From contig NZ_CP150218.1 of assembly GCF_037969875.1 (NCBI RefSeq), positions 3,596,001 through 3,660,000 of the forward strand: a stretch of DNA of 64,000 bases. Reading direction: 5' to 3'. Under the pieces are notes generated by a model. The model was not told where the DNA came from and ran no database searches. It saw only the letters and a program-made list of their open reading frames with translations. Positions 1-8,322 of the stretch are shown piece after piece (position 1 is the first letter of the stretch; every line of letters begins with the position of its first letter). This DNA comes from Paenibacillus sp. FSL R7-0337 (GTDB lineage Bacteria > Bacillota > Bacilli > Paenibacillales > Paenibacillaceae). The translations under genes and the position numbers were made by a program.

Positions 1-12
1 AACTATAGCACA

Positions 13-43
13 ACCCCGCTCGGCCGTTGAACGCTGGCGGGGT
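13..43 (-). terminator. Possible terminator of the carotenoid operon
   Basis: A 7-bp inverted repeat (ACCCCGC at 13-19 and GCGGGGT at 37-43) lies just downstream of the last carotenoid gene on the minus strand. The sequence after it is only weakly T-rich, so rho-independent termination is plausible but not certain. Confidence 0.4.
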
Positions 44-52
44 GCTCACTCT

Positions 53-1528
53 TCATACATGGCTTGCAATATATTCGCCCACCAGCCTGCCGGACAAGGA
101 AACTACAGGTGTTCCCCCGCCAGGATGCGTGGTTCCGCCTACATACCACAGTCCCTTAACATCACTGGATCGGTTGCCCGGGCGGGAGAAGGTCTGCTTC
201 ACCGTATTGGAGGATATCCCGTAAATGGCCCCCTGATGCGCCAGCGTATCGCGGGCGATATCCTGCGGGGTATACCGCTCCAGCACATCTGCGGACGACA
301 GCCCGCTCACCCCGTGGCTCTCCAGTACAGACATCACCCGCTCCCCGTACGCATCCCTCTCCTCACTCCAATCGCAGGCCGGGCTTAGATAAGGCGCATT
401 AGCCAGAATGAACAGGTTGCTGCCGCCCTCAGGCGCCATCTCAGGCTCGGAATAACCGGAGTGACATACATACACTGTCGGCTGCTGCGGCGGACGTTTA
501 TGCTCGAAGATATCCTTGAATTCCTGCTCATAGTCCTCCGGGAAAAACACCGTATGATGCAGCAGCGCATCATACGTACGCGGCACGCCCGCCAGCGTTA
601 CCAGCCCGGACAGAGAGGGTTCGTACGCTTCAATCCTGCGGTCTGTCATTCCCGGACGAACCGCTTCAGGCAGCAGCATCTTGTTGATGCTGAGGACATC
701 TCCACCGGCTATCACAGTCTTGGCCGGGTAGAAGCCCTGCGCCGTATCCACACCTTCTACCGCACCGGAGACTACGGAAATCCCTGTTACCTCCATCCCT
801 GTAATCAGCTGCACGCCCAGATTCCGGGCGAGTGTAGACAGACCGCTAATTAATTCATAGGTGCCGCCCTTCACCCCGTATACGCCTTCCTGAATCTCCA
901 GATGACCAAGCATGGCGAAGATGGAGGGGGAACGATACGGTGAAGATCCGACATAGGTGGCATAGCGGCCCAGCATAGCCAGCGTATTCGGATGGCTGAA
1001 GTAGCGGAGCAGCAGGTCATGCAGGCAGAGAAAAGGCCGGACCCGCACCAGATCCCGTACAAGTGAAGGGGAGAGCTTATCCCTCCAGGATAGCAGCAGC
1101 CTGTTAAGGAACTGCTTCTCGCTAAGCTGATACAGCCGCGAAGCTTCCTCCAGAAACTCCGGGAATTTCGCAGCATCTGCCGGGCTGTAGGAGGCCATTT
1201 GCTCACGCATTCGCCCCGTATCCCTTGAGAAATCAACCACCTTGCCGTCTGCGAATACATTGCGGGTGCGCGGCTCCAGCTCATAGAGCCGGACATAATC
1301 CTCCATGCGGGCTCCCGCAAGCTCATAGAGCGAGCGGAAGACATGGGGCATCGTAATCGTACTTGGGCCGCGGTCGAAGGTGTAGCCCCCCGCCTGAATA
1401 CGCTGCAGCTTGCCGCCGGGCTGCTGCTGGCGTTCCAGCACAGTCACTTCCAAGCCCTGTGCGGCAAGCGTGACCGCACAGGACAGCCCCCCAAATCCGG
1501 CGCCTATGATTACTGCCTTCGGTTTCAT
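53..1528 (-). CDS. crtP: Carotenoid oxidase / phytoene desaturase-family flavoprotein (CrtP-like)
   Basis: A 491-aa FAD-dependent carotenoid oxidoreductase. The N-terminus has the dinucleotide-binding motif IGAGFGGLSCA at about residues 6-16 and an ERQ segment. The C-terminal FAD-binding signature is GLWYVGGTTHPGGGTPVV. That glycine-rich end is typical of diapolycopene/diaponeurosporene oxygenases (CrtP, also called CrtNb), which oxidise terminal methyl groups of C30 carotenes, rather than simple desaturases. The ATG at 1528 was chosen because AAGGAAGG lies 8 nt upstream; an upstream in-frame ATG at 1549 lies on the wrong side of that site. It overlaps the upstream glycosyltransferase gene by the 4-bp ATGA, implying translational coupling. 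It is the last gene of the operon. Inferred role: making the oxidised end group later esterified and glycosylated. The exact substrate cannot be read from sequence. Confidence 0.82.
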   Translation of the reverse strand: MKPKAVIIGAGFGGLSCAVTLAAQGLEVTVLERQQQPGGKLQRIQAGGYTFDRGPSTITMPHVFRSLYELAGARMEDYVRLYELEPRTRNVFADGKVVDFSRDTGRMREQMASYSPADAAKFPEFLEEASRLYQLSEKQFLNRLLLSWRDKLSPSLVRDLVRVRPFLCLHDLLLRYFSHPNTLAMLGRYATYVGSSPYRSPSIFAMLGHLEIQEGVYGVKGGTYELISGLSTLARNLGVQLITGMEVTGISVVSGAVEGVDTAQGFYPAKTVIAGGDVLSINKMLLPEAVRPGMTDRRIEAYEPSLSGLVTLAGVPRTYDALLHHTVFFPEDYEQEFKDIFEHKRPPQQPTVYVCHSGYSEPEMAPEGGSNLFILANAPYLSPACDWSEERDAYGERVMSVLESHGVSGLSSADVLERYTPQDIARDTLAHQGAIYGISSNTVKQTFSRPGNRSSDVKGLWYVGGTTHPGGGTPVVSLSGRLVGEYIASHV

Positions 1529-2682
1529 CCATAACGCCTTCCTTTCCATTCATAGCCTGCGCGCGTGCGGCTTCCGCGCCAGGATGCCACAGCAATCAGC
1601 AACAGGCAGAGTATACCCGCCGGGAGTAGGAGACAGAACCAGAACGGCTGCCGTCCGGCAGCATCACTGGTCCGTTTCACGGCCAGACCCGCAAGCAGTG
1701 CAGCAGCAGGCCAGAGCGCCGCGCCTGGCTGTCCGCTTAGGCCATAGTACAGAACGGCGGCGGCGGGCACCGCATACAGCGACAGATATGCAATAAGCAC
1801 ACCCAGCAGCAGCACCGGGCTACGGCCGATACCGGCATAGATATTCTTCCGGTAGCCGTTCCATACTTGCCGTGCATTGTGGTACATCCGCATGAACACC
1901 TGCTCCGTAACATCCATAAGCGTCACTGTCCCGCCCGAACGCTTCACAGCGCGGGCCAGCGCCATGTCATCCACCAGCTCGCTGCGGATGGCCTCATGCC
2001 CGCCGCAGCTATTGTAACTGTCGCGGTGAATCAGGATGAAGCCTCCATGCGCCGCAACAAAGCGCGGATCTCTGGAGCCGCGGACCAGCGGAATGGGCAG
2101 GTGGCAGATGATGGTGAAGACCATCAGGGGAACTACCAGCCGCTCCAGCCAAGTTCCAGTCATCTGCCGGGGGAAGCCGGTAATCATGCCGCCGCCCGCT
2201 GCTTCAGCAGCAGAGAGCACCTCTTGAAGCGCCCCCTGCTGAAGACGGACATCTGCGTCCAGGAACAGCAGCCACTCCCCGCTTGCCGCTTCTGCAAGCT
2301 GAGCGCAGGCATGGGACTTGCCCAGCCAGCCCTCCGGCAGCGTCCTTCCCTTCAGAACGCGTATTCTGCCGCCGCCCGTTGCTTCGGCAATCCCCCCCGT
2401 TCCGTCAGTCGATGAATCATCCAGCACAATAATCTCCGCCCCGATCCCGCCGGTGCTTGAGGCCAGTACGGAGGAGAGGCAATCCCCAATATTATCCGCT
2501 TCATTCCGGGCGGGGATCAGCACCGACAAACGCAAGGACCGGGAGGACGCCGGTGCTGGAAGCACCTGCGCCGCTCTTGCTCCTGGCGCTGCCCCCAGCT
2601 TAGGGAGCTGCGCTGCATTCCACATTGCGAACAAAAGCTGGAGCAACAGAATACCGGTTACAGCCTGAAGGAACACATTCAT
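1525..2682 (-). CDS. crtQ: Carotenoid glycosyltransferase, GT2 family (CrtQ-like)
   Basis: A 385-aa membrane-associated family-2 glycosyltransferase. A hydrophobic helix occupies residues 1-20. The GT-A core begins at VLIPARNEADN (about 55-65), followed by the acidic pair DDSSTDGT and the metal-binding segment FLDADVRL. Further hydrophobic segments lie near the C-terminus (about 290-370). This matches CrtQ, which glucosylates the carboxylated carotenoid in staphyloxanthin-type pathways. It overlaps the acyltransferase gene upstream (2679-2682) and crtP downstream (1525-1528) by ATGA each time, so the three are translated as a coupled block. The carotenoid role rests on both the family and the context; the sugar donor is not deducible. 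Confidence 0.82.
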   Translation of the reverse strand: MNVFLQAVTGILLLQLLFAMWNAAQLPKLGAAPGARAAQVLPAPASSRSLRLSVLIPARNEADNIGDCLSSVLASSTGGIGAEIIVLDDSSTDGTGGIAEATGGGRIRVLKGRTLPEGWLGKSHACAQLAEAASGEWLLFLDADVRLQQGALQEVLSAAEAAGGGMITGFPRQMTGTWLERLVVPLMVFTIICHLPIPLVRGSRDPRFVAAHGGFILIHRDSYNSCGGHEAIRSELVDDMALARAVKRSGGTVTLMDVTEQVFMRMYHNARQVWNGYRKNIYAGIGRSPVLLLGVLIAYLSLYAVPAAAVLYYGLSGQPGAALWPAAALLAGLAVKRTSDAAGRQPFWFCLLLPAGILCLLLIAVASWRGSRTRAGYEWKGRRYG

Positions 2683-3419
2683 CCTCTCCCTCCGCCCGGC
2701 CGCAGCAGATCAAGCCATTCATTGGTTGATCTCCCCCGGCGGAGGAGCGGCCGGAATTCGTCCGGCATATGACCTTGATGGTTAAGAACTTTGCAGCGGT
2801 GTGACTCCAGTTGTCCGCCAAGAACAGTCTCCAGCCGCCAGGCTATCGCTGAACGGTCCATCTCCGCCCAAGGGAGCAGCAGCGGCGCACCGGCCAGCAG
2901 CGTAGCTTCCGGCTTGGTATGCCGGAACAGGCCGTGGTATAGCGTCACTGGGACTACCACCGTCTGCGGACTGAGCCGCAGCGCCAAGGAAGCCCCTTCC
3001 TTCAGACTCAGCGGCCGGTGCTCCAGCGGCCGGATTTCTCCTTCAGGGTACATCCAGACACTCTCCCCTGCCTCCAGCAGCCCGGCTGTATAGCGCAGGG
3101 AAGCCCGCGCATCCGCTGGACTTCCGGGGTTAATGGAGTACGCGCCAAGCTTTCTGAAGAAGGCATACTTACGTAGCTGCTCCTCTTCCATCATGAAATA
3201 ATGACGCTTCCCCGGCAGCTTCCCCACGGCGTGATAGGCCAGCAGGCCGTCCCACCACGAGCTGTGATTCATGAGGTAGAGAATCCCCCGCCCGGCAGCG
3301 GCAGCGGGCTGAAGCTCTCCGCTGATTCCGATGAAGTGGAAATGTCTGCGCAGCAGATACATGGAATTATAGCGGTAGAATAACCAGTCAAACCTTCCCG
3401 ATGGAACGGCTTCCAGCAT
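2679..3419 (-). CDS. Lysophospholipid acyltransferase-like carotenoid acyltransferase (CrtO-like)
   Basis: A 246-aa protein with the PlsC-type acyltransferase signature: NHSSWWD (HX4D catalytic motif with H51 and D56, approximately) and the later block MYPEGEIRP, equivalent to the EGTR substrate-binding motif. In bacterial C30 pathways such a protein attaches a fatty acid to the glycosylated carotenoid acid, anchoring the pigment in the membrane. That role is inferred from position between the DUF422 gene and crtQ. The ATG at 3419 has GGGAG 7 nt upstream and lies inside the end of the preceding gene (32-bp overlap). A general 1-acylglycerol-3-phosphate acyltransferase activity cannot be excluded, but embedding in the crt operon argues for pigment esterification. 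Confidence 0.75.
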   Translation of the reverse strand: MLEAVPSGRFDWLFYRYNSMYLLRRHFHFIGISGELQPAAAAGRGILYLMNHSSWWDGLLAYHAVGKLPGKRHYFMMEEEQLRKYAFFRKLGAYSINPGSPADARASLRYTAGLLEAGESVWMYPEGEIRPLEHRPLSLKEGASLALRLSPQTVVVPVTLYHGLFRHTKPEATLLAGAPLLLPWAEMDRSAIAWRLETVLGGQLESHRCKVLNHQGHMPDEFRPLLRRGRSTNEWLDLLRPGGGRG

Positions 3420-4173
3420 AGCGTAGACTCCCTTCAGCCAGTGCGGCGCCTGCCACAGCGATCACCGTGCAGGCAGGCAGTCCCTCTGTCAGGCTGATCA
3501 GGCCGAACAGGATCAGGATTGCCTGATACAGGCGGGTGCCCCGGCGGGCAGCCAGGCGGGTGAACGGCACGGCCGGGAGCAGCATGGACAAGGCAGCGCC
3601 TGCAATCAGCCAGCCGCCGAAATTGCTCCAGGGCACCTGATAGAAGCCCCCGCCGCCCTCCCAGTGCCAGAAGTTCCTGGCATGGGCAACAGGATCGAGC
3701 ACCAGATCCATCAGGACTGTCCAGAAGCCAACCTGCATGGCCCGCAGCAGCAGGAGCCGGAGGCCGCGCTGTCCGAAATCATGGCTGATCAGCACAGCAT
3801 TGCATACCACAGCAATCCAGGCGAAGCCCAGGGTAACCGGCACACCAAATAATAAAGGCCCAAGAATAGTAGAATAATTATAATCCCCAAACAACCGGCC
3901 GGAATGCACGCCTACCCATTCGACGGCCATTCCACCTAACCAGATAAGAGCTGCAGCATACCAGAACCGCTTGGTCATCCGGCCTCCCGAAGAATTGACT
4001 GACCAGTCAGACATGAAGGGTTTGCATTGCCCCTTGATTGCTAAGTCCAAACCGTAGGCACCATAGAATACGAGAAACAATCCGTTAGAGAACTTCAGAC
4101 TATCCGGAATTCCGAACACGATTAAGAGCAGCGCACCGATGGTATACCAGATCCAAAAAAGCGTTCGGACCAT
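3388..4173 (-). CDS. Carotenoid biosynthesis membrane protein, DUF422/CruF-like
   Basis: A 261-aa polytopic membrane protein with about seven hydrophobic segments, including WIWYTIGALLLIVFG near the N-terminus and LLFGVPVTLGFAWIAVVC in the middle. Polar motifs such as HSGRLFGDYNYS and MDLVLDPVAHARNFWHW are typical of the DUF422 family, which includes CruF carotenoid 1',2'-hydratases. The gene begins 2 nt after the crtM stop and overlaps the acyltransferase gene by 32 bp. CruF acts on psi ends of acyclic carotenoids; in C30 clusters of Bacillales the role of the DUF422 protein is less settled and may be end-group hydration or modification. The family call is confident; the reaction is inferred. 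Confidence 0.75.
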   Translation of the reverse strand: MVRTLFWIWYTIGALLLIVFGIPDSLKFSNGLFLVFYGAYGLDLAIKGQCKPFMSDWSVNSSGGRMTKRFWYAAALIWLGGMAVEWVGVHSGRLFGDYNYSTILGPLLFGVPVTLGFAWIAVVCNAVLISHDFGQRGLRLLLLRAMQVGFWTVLMDLVLDPVAHARNFWHWEGGGGFYQVPWSNFGGWLIAGAALSMLLPAVPFTRLAARRGTRLYQAILILFGLISLTEGLPACTVIAVAGAALAEGSLRYAGSRSIGKV

Positions 4174-4175
4174 CG

Positions 4176-5033
4176 TTAGACCACCACAGTTCTTACACCG
4201 GCATAACGCACGACTGTACGCTGGAACAGCTGAAGCTTGGCTTCATCGCTGACATAGGATCTTTTGCGGAAAACATCATATCCGTCCGCCTCCACTGCAT
4301 CCAGAATAGCAGCATAGAAGGATGCGGCAAGCTCAATGGCAAGACCGCTCTCCAAAGGATACGTATGCACATGCATAAGTCCTTGCCGGAACCAGTCAAG
4401 CGCTTCTGTCCGCAGCTCCTGAATAACAGCGGTGAAACGGTGATTGACCTCTCCGCCCTCAAGCTCCCGCTGGCTGTAGCCATGTCTGTCCATCACCTCA
4501 AGCGGCACGTATCTGCGTCCTCTCCGGAGATCCTCACCCACATCGCGGATGATATTCACCAGCTGCATTCCTATCCCCAGCGCAATTCCCGAGGTCCGTG
4601 CCGCTTCACTCTGATCATCCCGCAGAACAGGCAGCAGCATCTCCCCTACCGTTCCCGCTACAAGATAACAATAATCCTTAAGCTGCTCCATCGTGTCATA
4701 GGCTGTGAAGGTAAGATCTCTAAGCTGTCCCTCCATCTGCAAAAGAAACGGCTCACGCTGAAGCTGCGGGAAGCTGCTGAACAGCCAGCGCAGCGCCGGC
4801 CAGATGAAATGCCCATCCGCCTGCTCCAGATTCATGAAACGCTCCCGCAGCTCATGGATGCTGTACGGCGCGCCTTCCGGCTCATCCACACTATCGTCTA
4901 TAATCCGGCAGAAGGCATAAATAACATGCACCGCTTCACGCCTGGGACTTGGCAGAACATCAAACGCCTTATGGAACGAAGTGGACCCTTTCTTCATCAG
5001 TTCCTCACATTGCTGCAGTATCCTTTCATCCAT
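4176..5033 (-). CDS. crtM: Squalene/phytoene synthase family, 4,4'-diapophytoene synthase-like
   Basis: A 285-aa trans-isoprenyl diphosphate synthase catalysing head-to-head condensation of two prenyl diphosphates, the committed step of the pathway. Both aspartate-rich metal-binding motifs are present: DDSVDE at about 46-51 and DVGED at about 164-168 in the context IIRDVGEDLRRGRRYVP. Length is normal for CrtM/CrtB. Neighbouring CrtN-, CrtP- and CrtQ-type enzymes favour a C30 substrate (farnesyl diphosphate), but C40 synthases share the same motifs and substrate length cannot be settled here. Its start overlaps the end of the preceding desaturase by 8 bp, and the stop is 2 nt before the DUF422 gene. 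Confidence 0.85.
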   Translation of the reverse strand: MDERILQQCEELMKKGSTSFHKAFDVLPSPRREAVHVIYAFCRIIDDSVDEPEGAPYSIHELRERFMNLEQADGHFIWPALRWLFSSFPQLQREPFLLQMEGQLRDLTFTAYDTMEQLKDYCYLVAGTVGEMLLPVLRDDQSEAARTSGIALGIGMQLVNIIRDVGEDLRRGRRYVPLEVMDRHGYSQRELEGGEVNHRFTAVIQELRTEALDWFRQGLMHVHTYPLESGLAIELAASFYAAILDAVEADGYDVFRKRSYVSDEAKLQLFQRTVVRYAGVRTVVV

Positions 5034-6546
5034 GTACGCTCATCTCCTTTATCATTTCCTGAACGGCAAGCTTCGCTCCCTGCATCACAATCGGCACACC
5101 GCCGCCCGGATGGACGGAAGCACCAGCGGCATACAACCCCTTAAGAGGATAAGGCTTCGGCTGGGGCCGGAATACCCCCGACTGGCTCAGCAGCGGTGCA
5201 ATACCGAAGCTGCCCCCGCCGTACATGCCTTCCTGTTCCGCATCGGCAGGCGTTCTCAGTCTGCGCCAGATCACACTCGCGGCAAGCCCGGGGAAGCCCC
5301 GCTTCTCAGCATCCGCCATGACTGTATCGGCTAGTGCTCCGGCTATTTCCTCCCAGTTCTTATCCGGCGCCGCCGGGACGGGAACAAGGAAATACAGCAC
5401 GCTCTGTCCGGGAGGAGCTGCACTATCGTCCAGTGCTACCGGATTAAATATATAATAAGATGAATCCTGGGGAATTTGTCCCCGGTCAAACAGCTCGTGA
5501 AGGCTGCTATTCAGACTGTCCGGCAGGAAGAACTGGTGCACCAGCGAATCCGGCCAGCGCTTATCCGTGGCTGCATAGATCAGCAAACAGCCCGAGGAGG
5601 GCTTCCAGGTGCCGCGTTTTATGCCCTTGGCCGATACGGGTCTGCCCTTATTCTCCGTTACACCCAGCGCCTGTTCCTGCTTGAACACACCAGGCGGCAG
5701 CAGCTTCTCTACATTCGGGAAATCTCCATTGTACAGAACGGCATCATAAGCAATCGACTGCCCCTGAACAACCACTCCGCAGCAGCGGCTCCCTTCAACA
5801 AGCAAGGACTCCACCTCGGTGCCCGTATGAATCTGTACCCCGCGGTCTTCCAGCTCCCGGGCCATGATCTGCGGCAGTGTCCCGTATCCGCCCTTCAGCA
5901 TCCAGATGCCGAAGGCATGCTCAGCGTAAGGAAGCATGGTGTAGATGCCCGGTGTGCGGAAGGGCGCTCCTCCAATATAGAGGCTCTGCAGGGAGAACGC
6001 ATCCTTAAGCTCTTCATTCCGGAAATACTGGCCGATAGCAGATCGCAGGTTCCGGTAAGCGTGCAGGCGGACCATCAGCGACAGGTTAGCCAGACTGAAA
6101 AATTCCCGCCCGCTTGCATACCCCCGCTCCAGAAACGAGGTCCGCCCCTGAGGATACAGCACCGACATGTCCTTCATGAACCGGGTGAAGCCCTTGCCCT
6201 CTCCGGGATAGAGCCGGTCAATCTCCTCCGCCTGCGCCGATGCATCCGCGAATTTGGTCAGTACCCGCCCGCTTCTGAAGTGAACCCGGTAGAGCGGGTC
6301 ACAGTGCAGCAGCTCTAGGCTGGATCGCGGAAGGCCGCCTTCTTCCAGAATACCCAGAAGCATCTCCGGCAGCAGCACGATCGTAGGCCCGCGGTCAATC
6401 CGGTAGCCGTCCTGCTCTTCAAAGGCCACACGCCCGCCCGCTTGGGCCGCCCGTTCATAGATCACTACCTCATGCCCCTGACGGGTAAGCAGCAGCGCCG
6501 CCGTCAGCCCGCCGATTCCGCTGCCTACGATGGCAATGCGGCTCAT
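5026..6546 (-). CDS. crtN: Phytoene/diapophytoene desaturase family (CrtN-like), second copy
   Basis: A 506-aa FAD-dependent desaturase. The Rossmann motif is IVGSGIGGLTAALLL at about 5-19, followed by RVAFEEQDGYRIDRGPTIVLLP, the diagnostic region of CrtI/CrtN enzymes. The C-terminal FAD signature is GLYAAGASVHPGGGVPIVMQGA. It overlaps the first desaturase gene by ATGA (6543-6546). It shares family architecture with its upstream neighbour and with CrtP but is clearly diverged from both, so the three are not recent duplicates. Either successive desaturation steps are divided between the two, or one has become an oxidase or saturase-type enzyme; sequence alone does not say which. Confidence 0.82.
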   Translation of the reverse strand: MSRIAIVGSGIGGLTAALLLTRQGHEVVIYERAAQAGGRVAFEEQDGYRIDRGPTIVLLPEMLLGILEEGGLPRSSLELLHCDPLYRVHFRSGRVLTKFADASAQAEEIDRLYPGEGKGFTRFMKDMSVLYPQGRTSFLERGYASGREFFSLANLSLMVRLHAYRNLRSAIGQYFRNEELKDAFSLQSLYIGGAPFRTPGIYTMLPYAEHAFGIWMLKGGYGTLPQIMARELEDRGVQIHTGTEVESLLVEGSRCCGVVVQGQSIAYDAVLYNGDFPNVEKLLPPGVFKQEQALGVTENKGRPVSAKGIKRGTWKPSSGCLLIYAATDKRWPDSLVHQFFLPDSLNSSLHELFDRGQIPQDSSYYIFNPVALDDSAAPPGQSVLYFLVPVPAAPDKNWEEIAGALADTVMADAEKRGFPGLAASVIWRRLRTPADAEQEGMYGGGSFGIAPLLSQSGVFRPQPKPYPLKGLYAAGASVHPGGGVPIVMQGAKLAVQEMIKEMSVHG

Positions 6547-8099
6547 AGCGGAACCCCCGCACCTGCGCCTGGCGCGCCTGCCTGTACGGTGAACCGCCCC
6601 CGCACAGCCTGGTCATGCTCCCGCAGCAGCCGCGCGCTGATCTTGGCCGACTCGAAGATCGTCGGCAGGCCGCTACCCGGATGGGTTCCCCCGCCGACCA
6701 GCCAGATGCCGCGTACCTCCTCGAAGGTATTATGCGGCCGCAGATGCATCATCTGCCCAAGATTATGGGCTAGATTGAAGGTGGCCCCGTTATATACATT
6801 CTGCTGGTTCTGCCAGTCCAGCGGGGAGAAGAACAGGCTCTCTTCCACCCGTCCGGCGATTCCGGCCAGCTGCGGAATCTGCTGCAGCCGCTGCATCATC
6901 CAGTCCTCTACCTCAGCATGCTCCTGCTCCCAGTTAATATCGGCACTCAGATTAGGCACCGGCATCAGCACGTAGAGCGAGGATTTGCCGGGAGGCGCCA
7001 GTGTCTTATCAATGACCGACGGATTATGGATATAAATAGAGGCATCCTCCGACAGAACGCCCAGTTCCGTGATCTCTTTGACATTACGTCGGTAGTCGTC
7101 CGCGAAATGAACCGAATGATGCCCCAGGTCCACCTCTCCATCCACACCGAGGTAGAGCATGGCGGTGGAGCAGGAATATCTTTTGCGGGCAATCTTGTCA
7201 GGGGCATATTTCTTCAGAAGTCCGGGCTCGAACAATTGTGTCATTGCAGAACCAAAATCTGCACCAATCACAATATAGTCCGCATCCACCTTCTCCCCGT
7301 TCTCCAGCAGCAAGCCTGCGGCCTGCCCGTCCTTGACGATAATGCGTTTCACTCCGCTTGCGGTATGGACCCGCCCGCCATGCTCCTGGATGACCTCAGC
7401 CATAGCCTGGAGCACACGGTTAATTCCGCCGGTCGGATGGTACAGGCCGTAACGGTGCTCCATGTACGACAGAATCGTGAAGGTGCCCGGACATTCCCAA
7501 GGCGACATCCCCAGATACTTGGCCTGAAACGTGAACGAGAACCGCAGCCGCTCGTCATCGAAATAACGGGACAGCCGGTTGTACACAGTGTCTGTAGCGT
7601 TCAGCTTGGGCAGCGCGTGGAACACATCTCTTTTGACATAATCTCCTAACGATTGGAACGGACGCTGCAATAGCGGAATCACCCGCTCCAGCTTATCGGC
7701 TTCTTCTGCCATGAACCGGCGGTAGCCGCTGCCGTTGCCGGGGAACAGCCGCTCAATCTCCTCAGCCGTCTGATCCTGGTTCGTAGAAGGCGTAAATACG
7801 GTATCTCCAAAATGCAGGGAGTATAACGGATCAAGCGGCGTAAGCGAAACATAATCATGCACAGAACGTCCTGCCAGAGTGAACAGCTCCTCCAGCAAAT
7901 GAGGCATCATCAAGAAGGTAGCTCCCCGGTCGAAACGATAGTCTCCCAGCTTCAATTCTCCAGATCTTCCGCCAACCGCCGCTTGCTGTTCATAGAGATC
8001 TACTTCATATCCTTCGGCGGCAAGCAGCATGGCGGCGGCTAACCCGCCCGGCCCTGCGCCGATTACTGCGACTTTTGTGGTATCTGTGGTTCGGATCAA
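6543..8099 (-). CDS. crtN: Phytoene/diapophytoene desaturase family (CrtN/CrtI-like), first gene of operon
   Basis: A 518-aa FAD-dependent carotenoid desaturase. VIGAGPGGLAAAMLLA forms the N-terminal FAD loop, DYRFDRGATFLMMP the substrate-side signature, and GIWLVGGGTHPGSGLPTIFESA the C-terminal FAD motif. I place the start at TTG 8099: a perfect GGAGGAGG lies 7 nt upstream, whereas a longer reading to TTG 8120 would put that ribosome site inside the gene. This is the first gene of a seven-gene run in which all junctions overlap or nearly touch (ATGA or 2-32 bp). The promoter immediately upstream carries a four-repeat CarH-type operator, so the whole operon is probably dark-repressed and light-induced. 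Confidence 0.84.
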   Translation of the reverse strand: MIRTTDTTKVAVIGAGPGGLAAAMLLAAEGYEVDLYEQQAAVGGRSGELKLGDYRFDRGATFLMMPHLLEELFTLAGRSVHDYVSLTPLDPLYSLHFGDTVFTPSTNQDQTAEEIERLFPGNGSGYRRFMAEEADKLERVIPLLQRPFQSLGDYVKRDVFHALPKLNATDTVYNRLSRYFDDERLRFSFTFQAKYLGMSPWECPGTFTILSYMEHRYGLYHPTGGINRVLQAMAEVIQEHGGRVHTASGVKRIIVKDGQAAGLLLENGEKVDADYIVIGADFGSAMTQLFEPGLLKKYAPDKIARKRYSCSTAMLYLGVDGEVDLGHHSVHFADDYRRNVKEITELGVLSEDASIYIHNPSVIDKTLAPPGKSSLYVLMPVPNLSADINWEQEHAEVEDWMMQRLQQIPQLAGIAGRVEESLFFSPLDWQNQQNVYNGATFNLAHNLGQMMHLRPHNTFEEVRGIWLVGGGTHPGSGLPTIFESAKISARLLREHDQAVRGRFTVQAGAPGAGAGVPL

Positions 8100-8124
8100 G
8101 CGACATCCTCCTCCGTTCAAACAT

Positions 8125-8163
8125 TATACAAAAACTATACAATAGTGATACAAATATCATACA
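8125..8163 (-). promoter_or_regulatory. CarH-type operator of the carotenoid operon: four 11-bp repeats
   Basis: On the plus strand TACA occurs at 8127, 8138, 8149 and 8160, each exactly 11 bp apart; the first two match the fuller half-site TnTACA. Direct repeats of consensus nnTnTACAnnn at 11-bp spacing are the known operator of the B12 photoreceptor CarH, as I recall it. The distal repeat overlaps the -10 box of the promoter at 8156-8184, so binding would block RNA polymerase. The same arrangement is found at the carH promoter. Confidence 0.85.
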
Positions 8164-8184
8164 TTCTTTGCCGGGTCATGTAAA
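8156..8184 (-). promoter_or_regulatory. Promoter of the carotenoid operon
   Basis: Reading the minus strand, TTTACA (8179-8184) is followed after 17 bp by TATGAT (8156-8161), a good sigma-A promoter with 5/6 matches in each box. A second TATAAT occurs at 8123-8128 without a good -35, so I prefer the first. Transcription would start near 8149 and give a leader of about 50 nt carrying the GGAGGAGG ribosome site. Confidence 0.7.
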
Positions 8185-8233
8185 TATCATCCGCCGCACT
8201 TCCAGCAATTTGGTTGCTAGACTTGTCCATAGC

Positions 8234-8275
8234 AAAAGAACCGGCCAGCCCTGTACAAGGGTTCTGACCGGTTCC
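8234..8275 (-). terminator. Terminator of carH
   Basis: An imperfect 11-bp stem (GAACCGG at 8238-8244 against CCGGTTC at 8268-8274, extended by CAG/CTG) is followed on the minus strand by a TTTT run. It lies between carH and the carotenoid promoter, so the operon has its own transcription start. Confidence 0.75.
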
Positions 8276-8322
8276 TATGGAATCTCATGCTCTATTAAAA
8301 TTAACTATATCTGCCACAAAAA

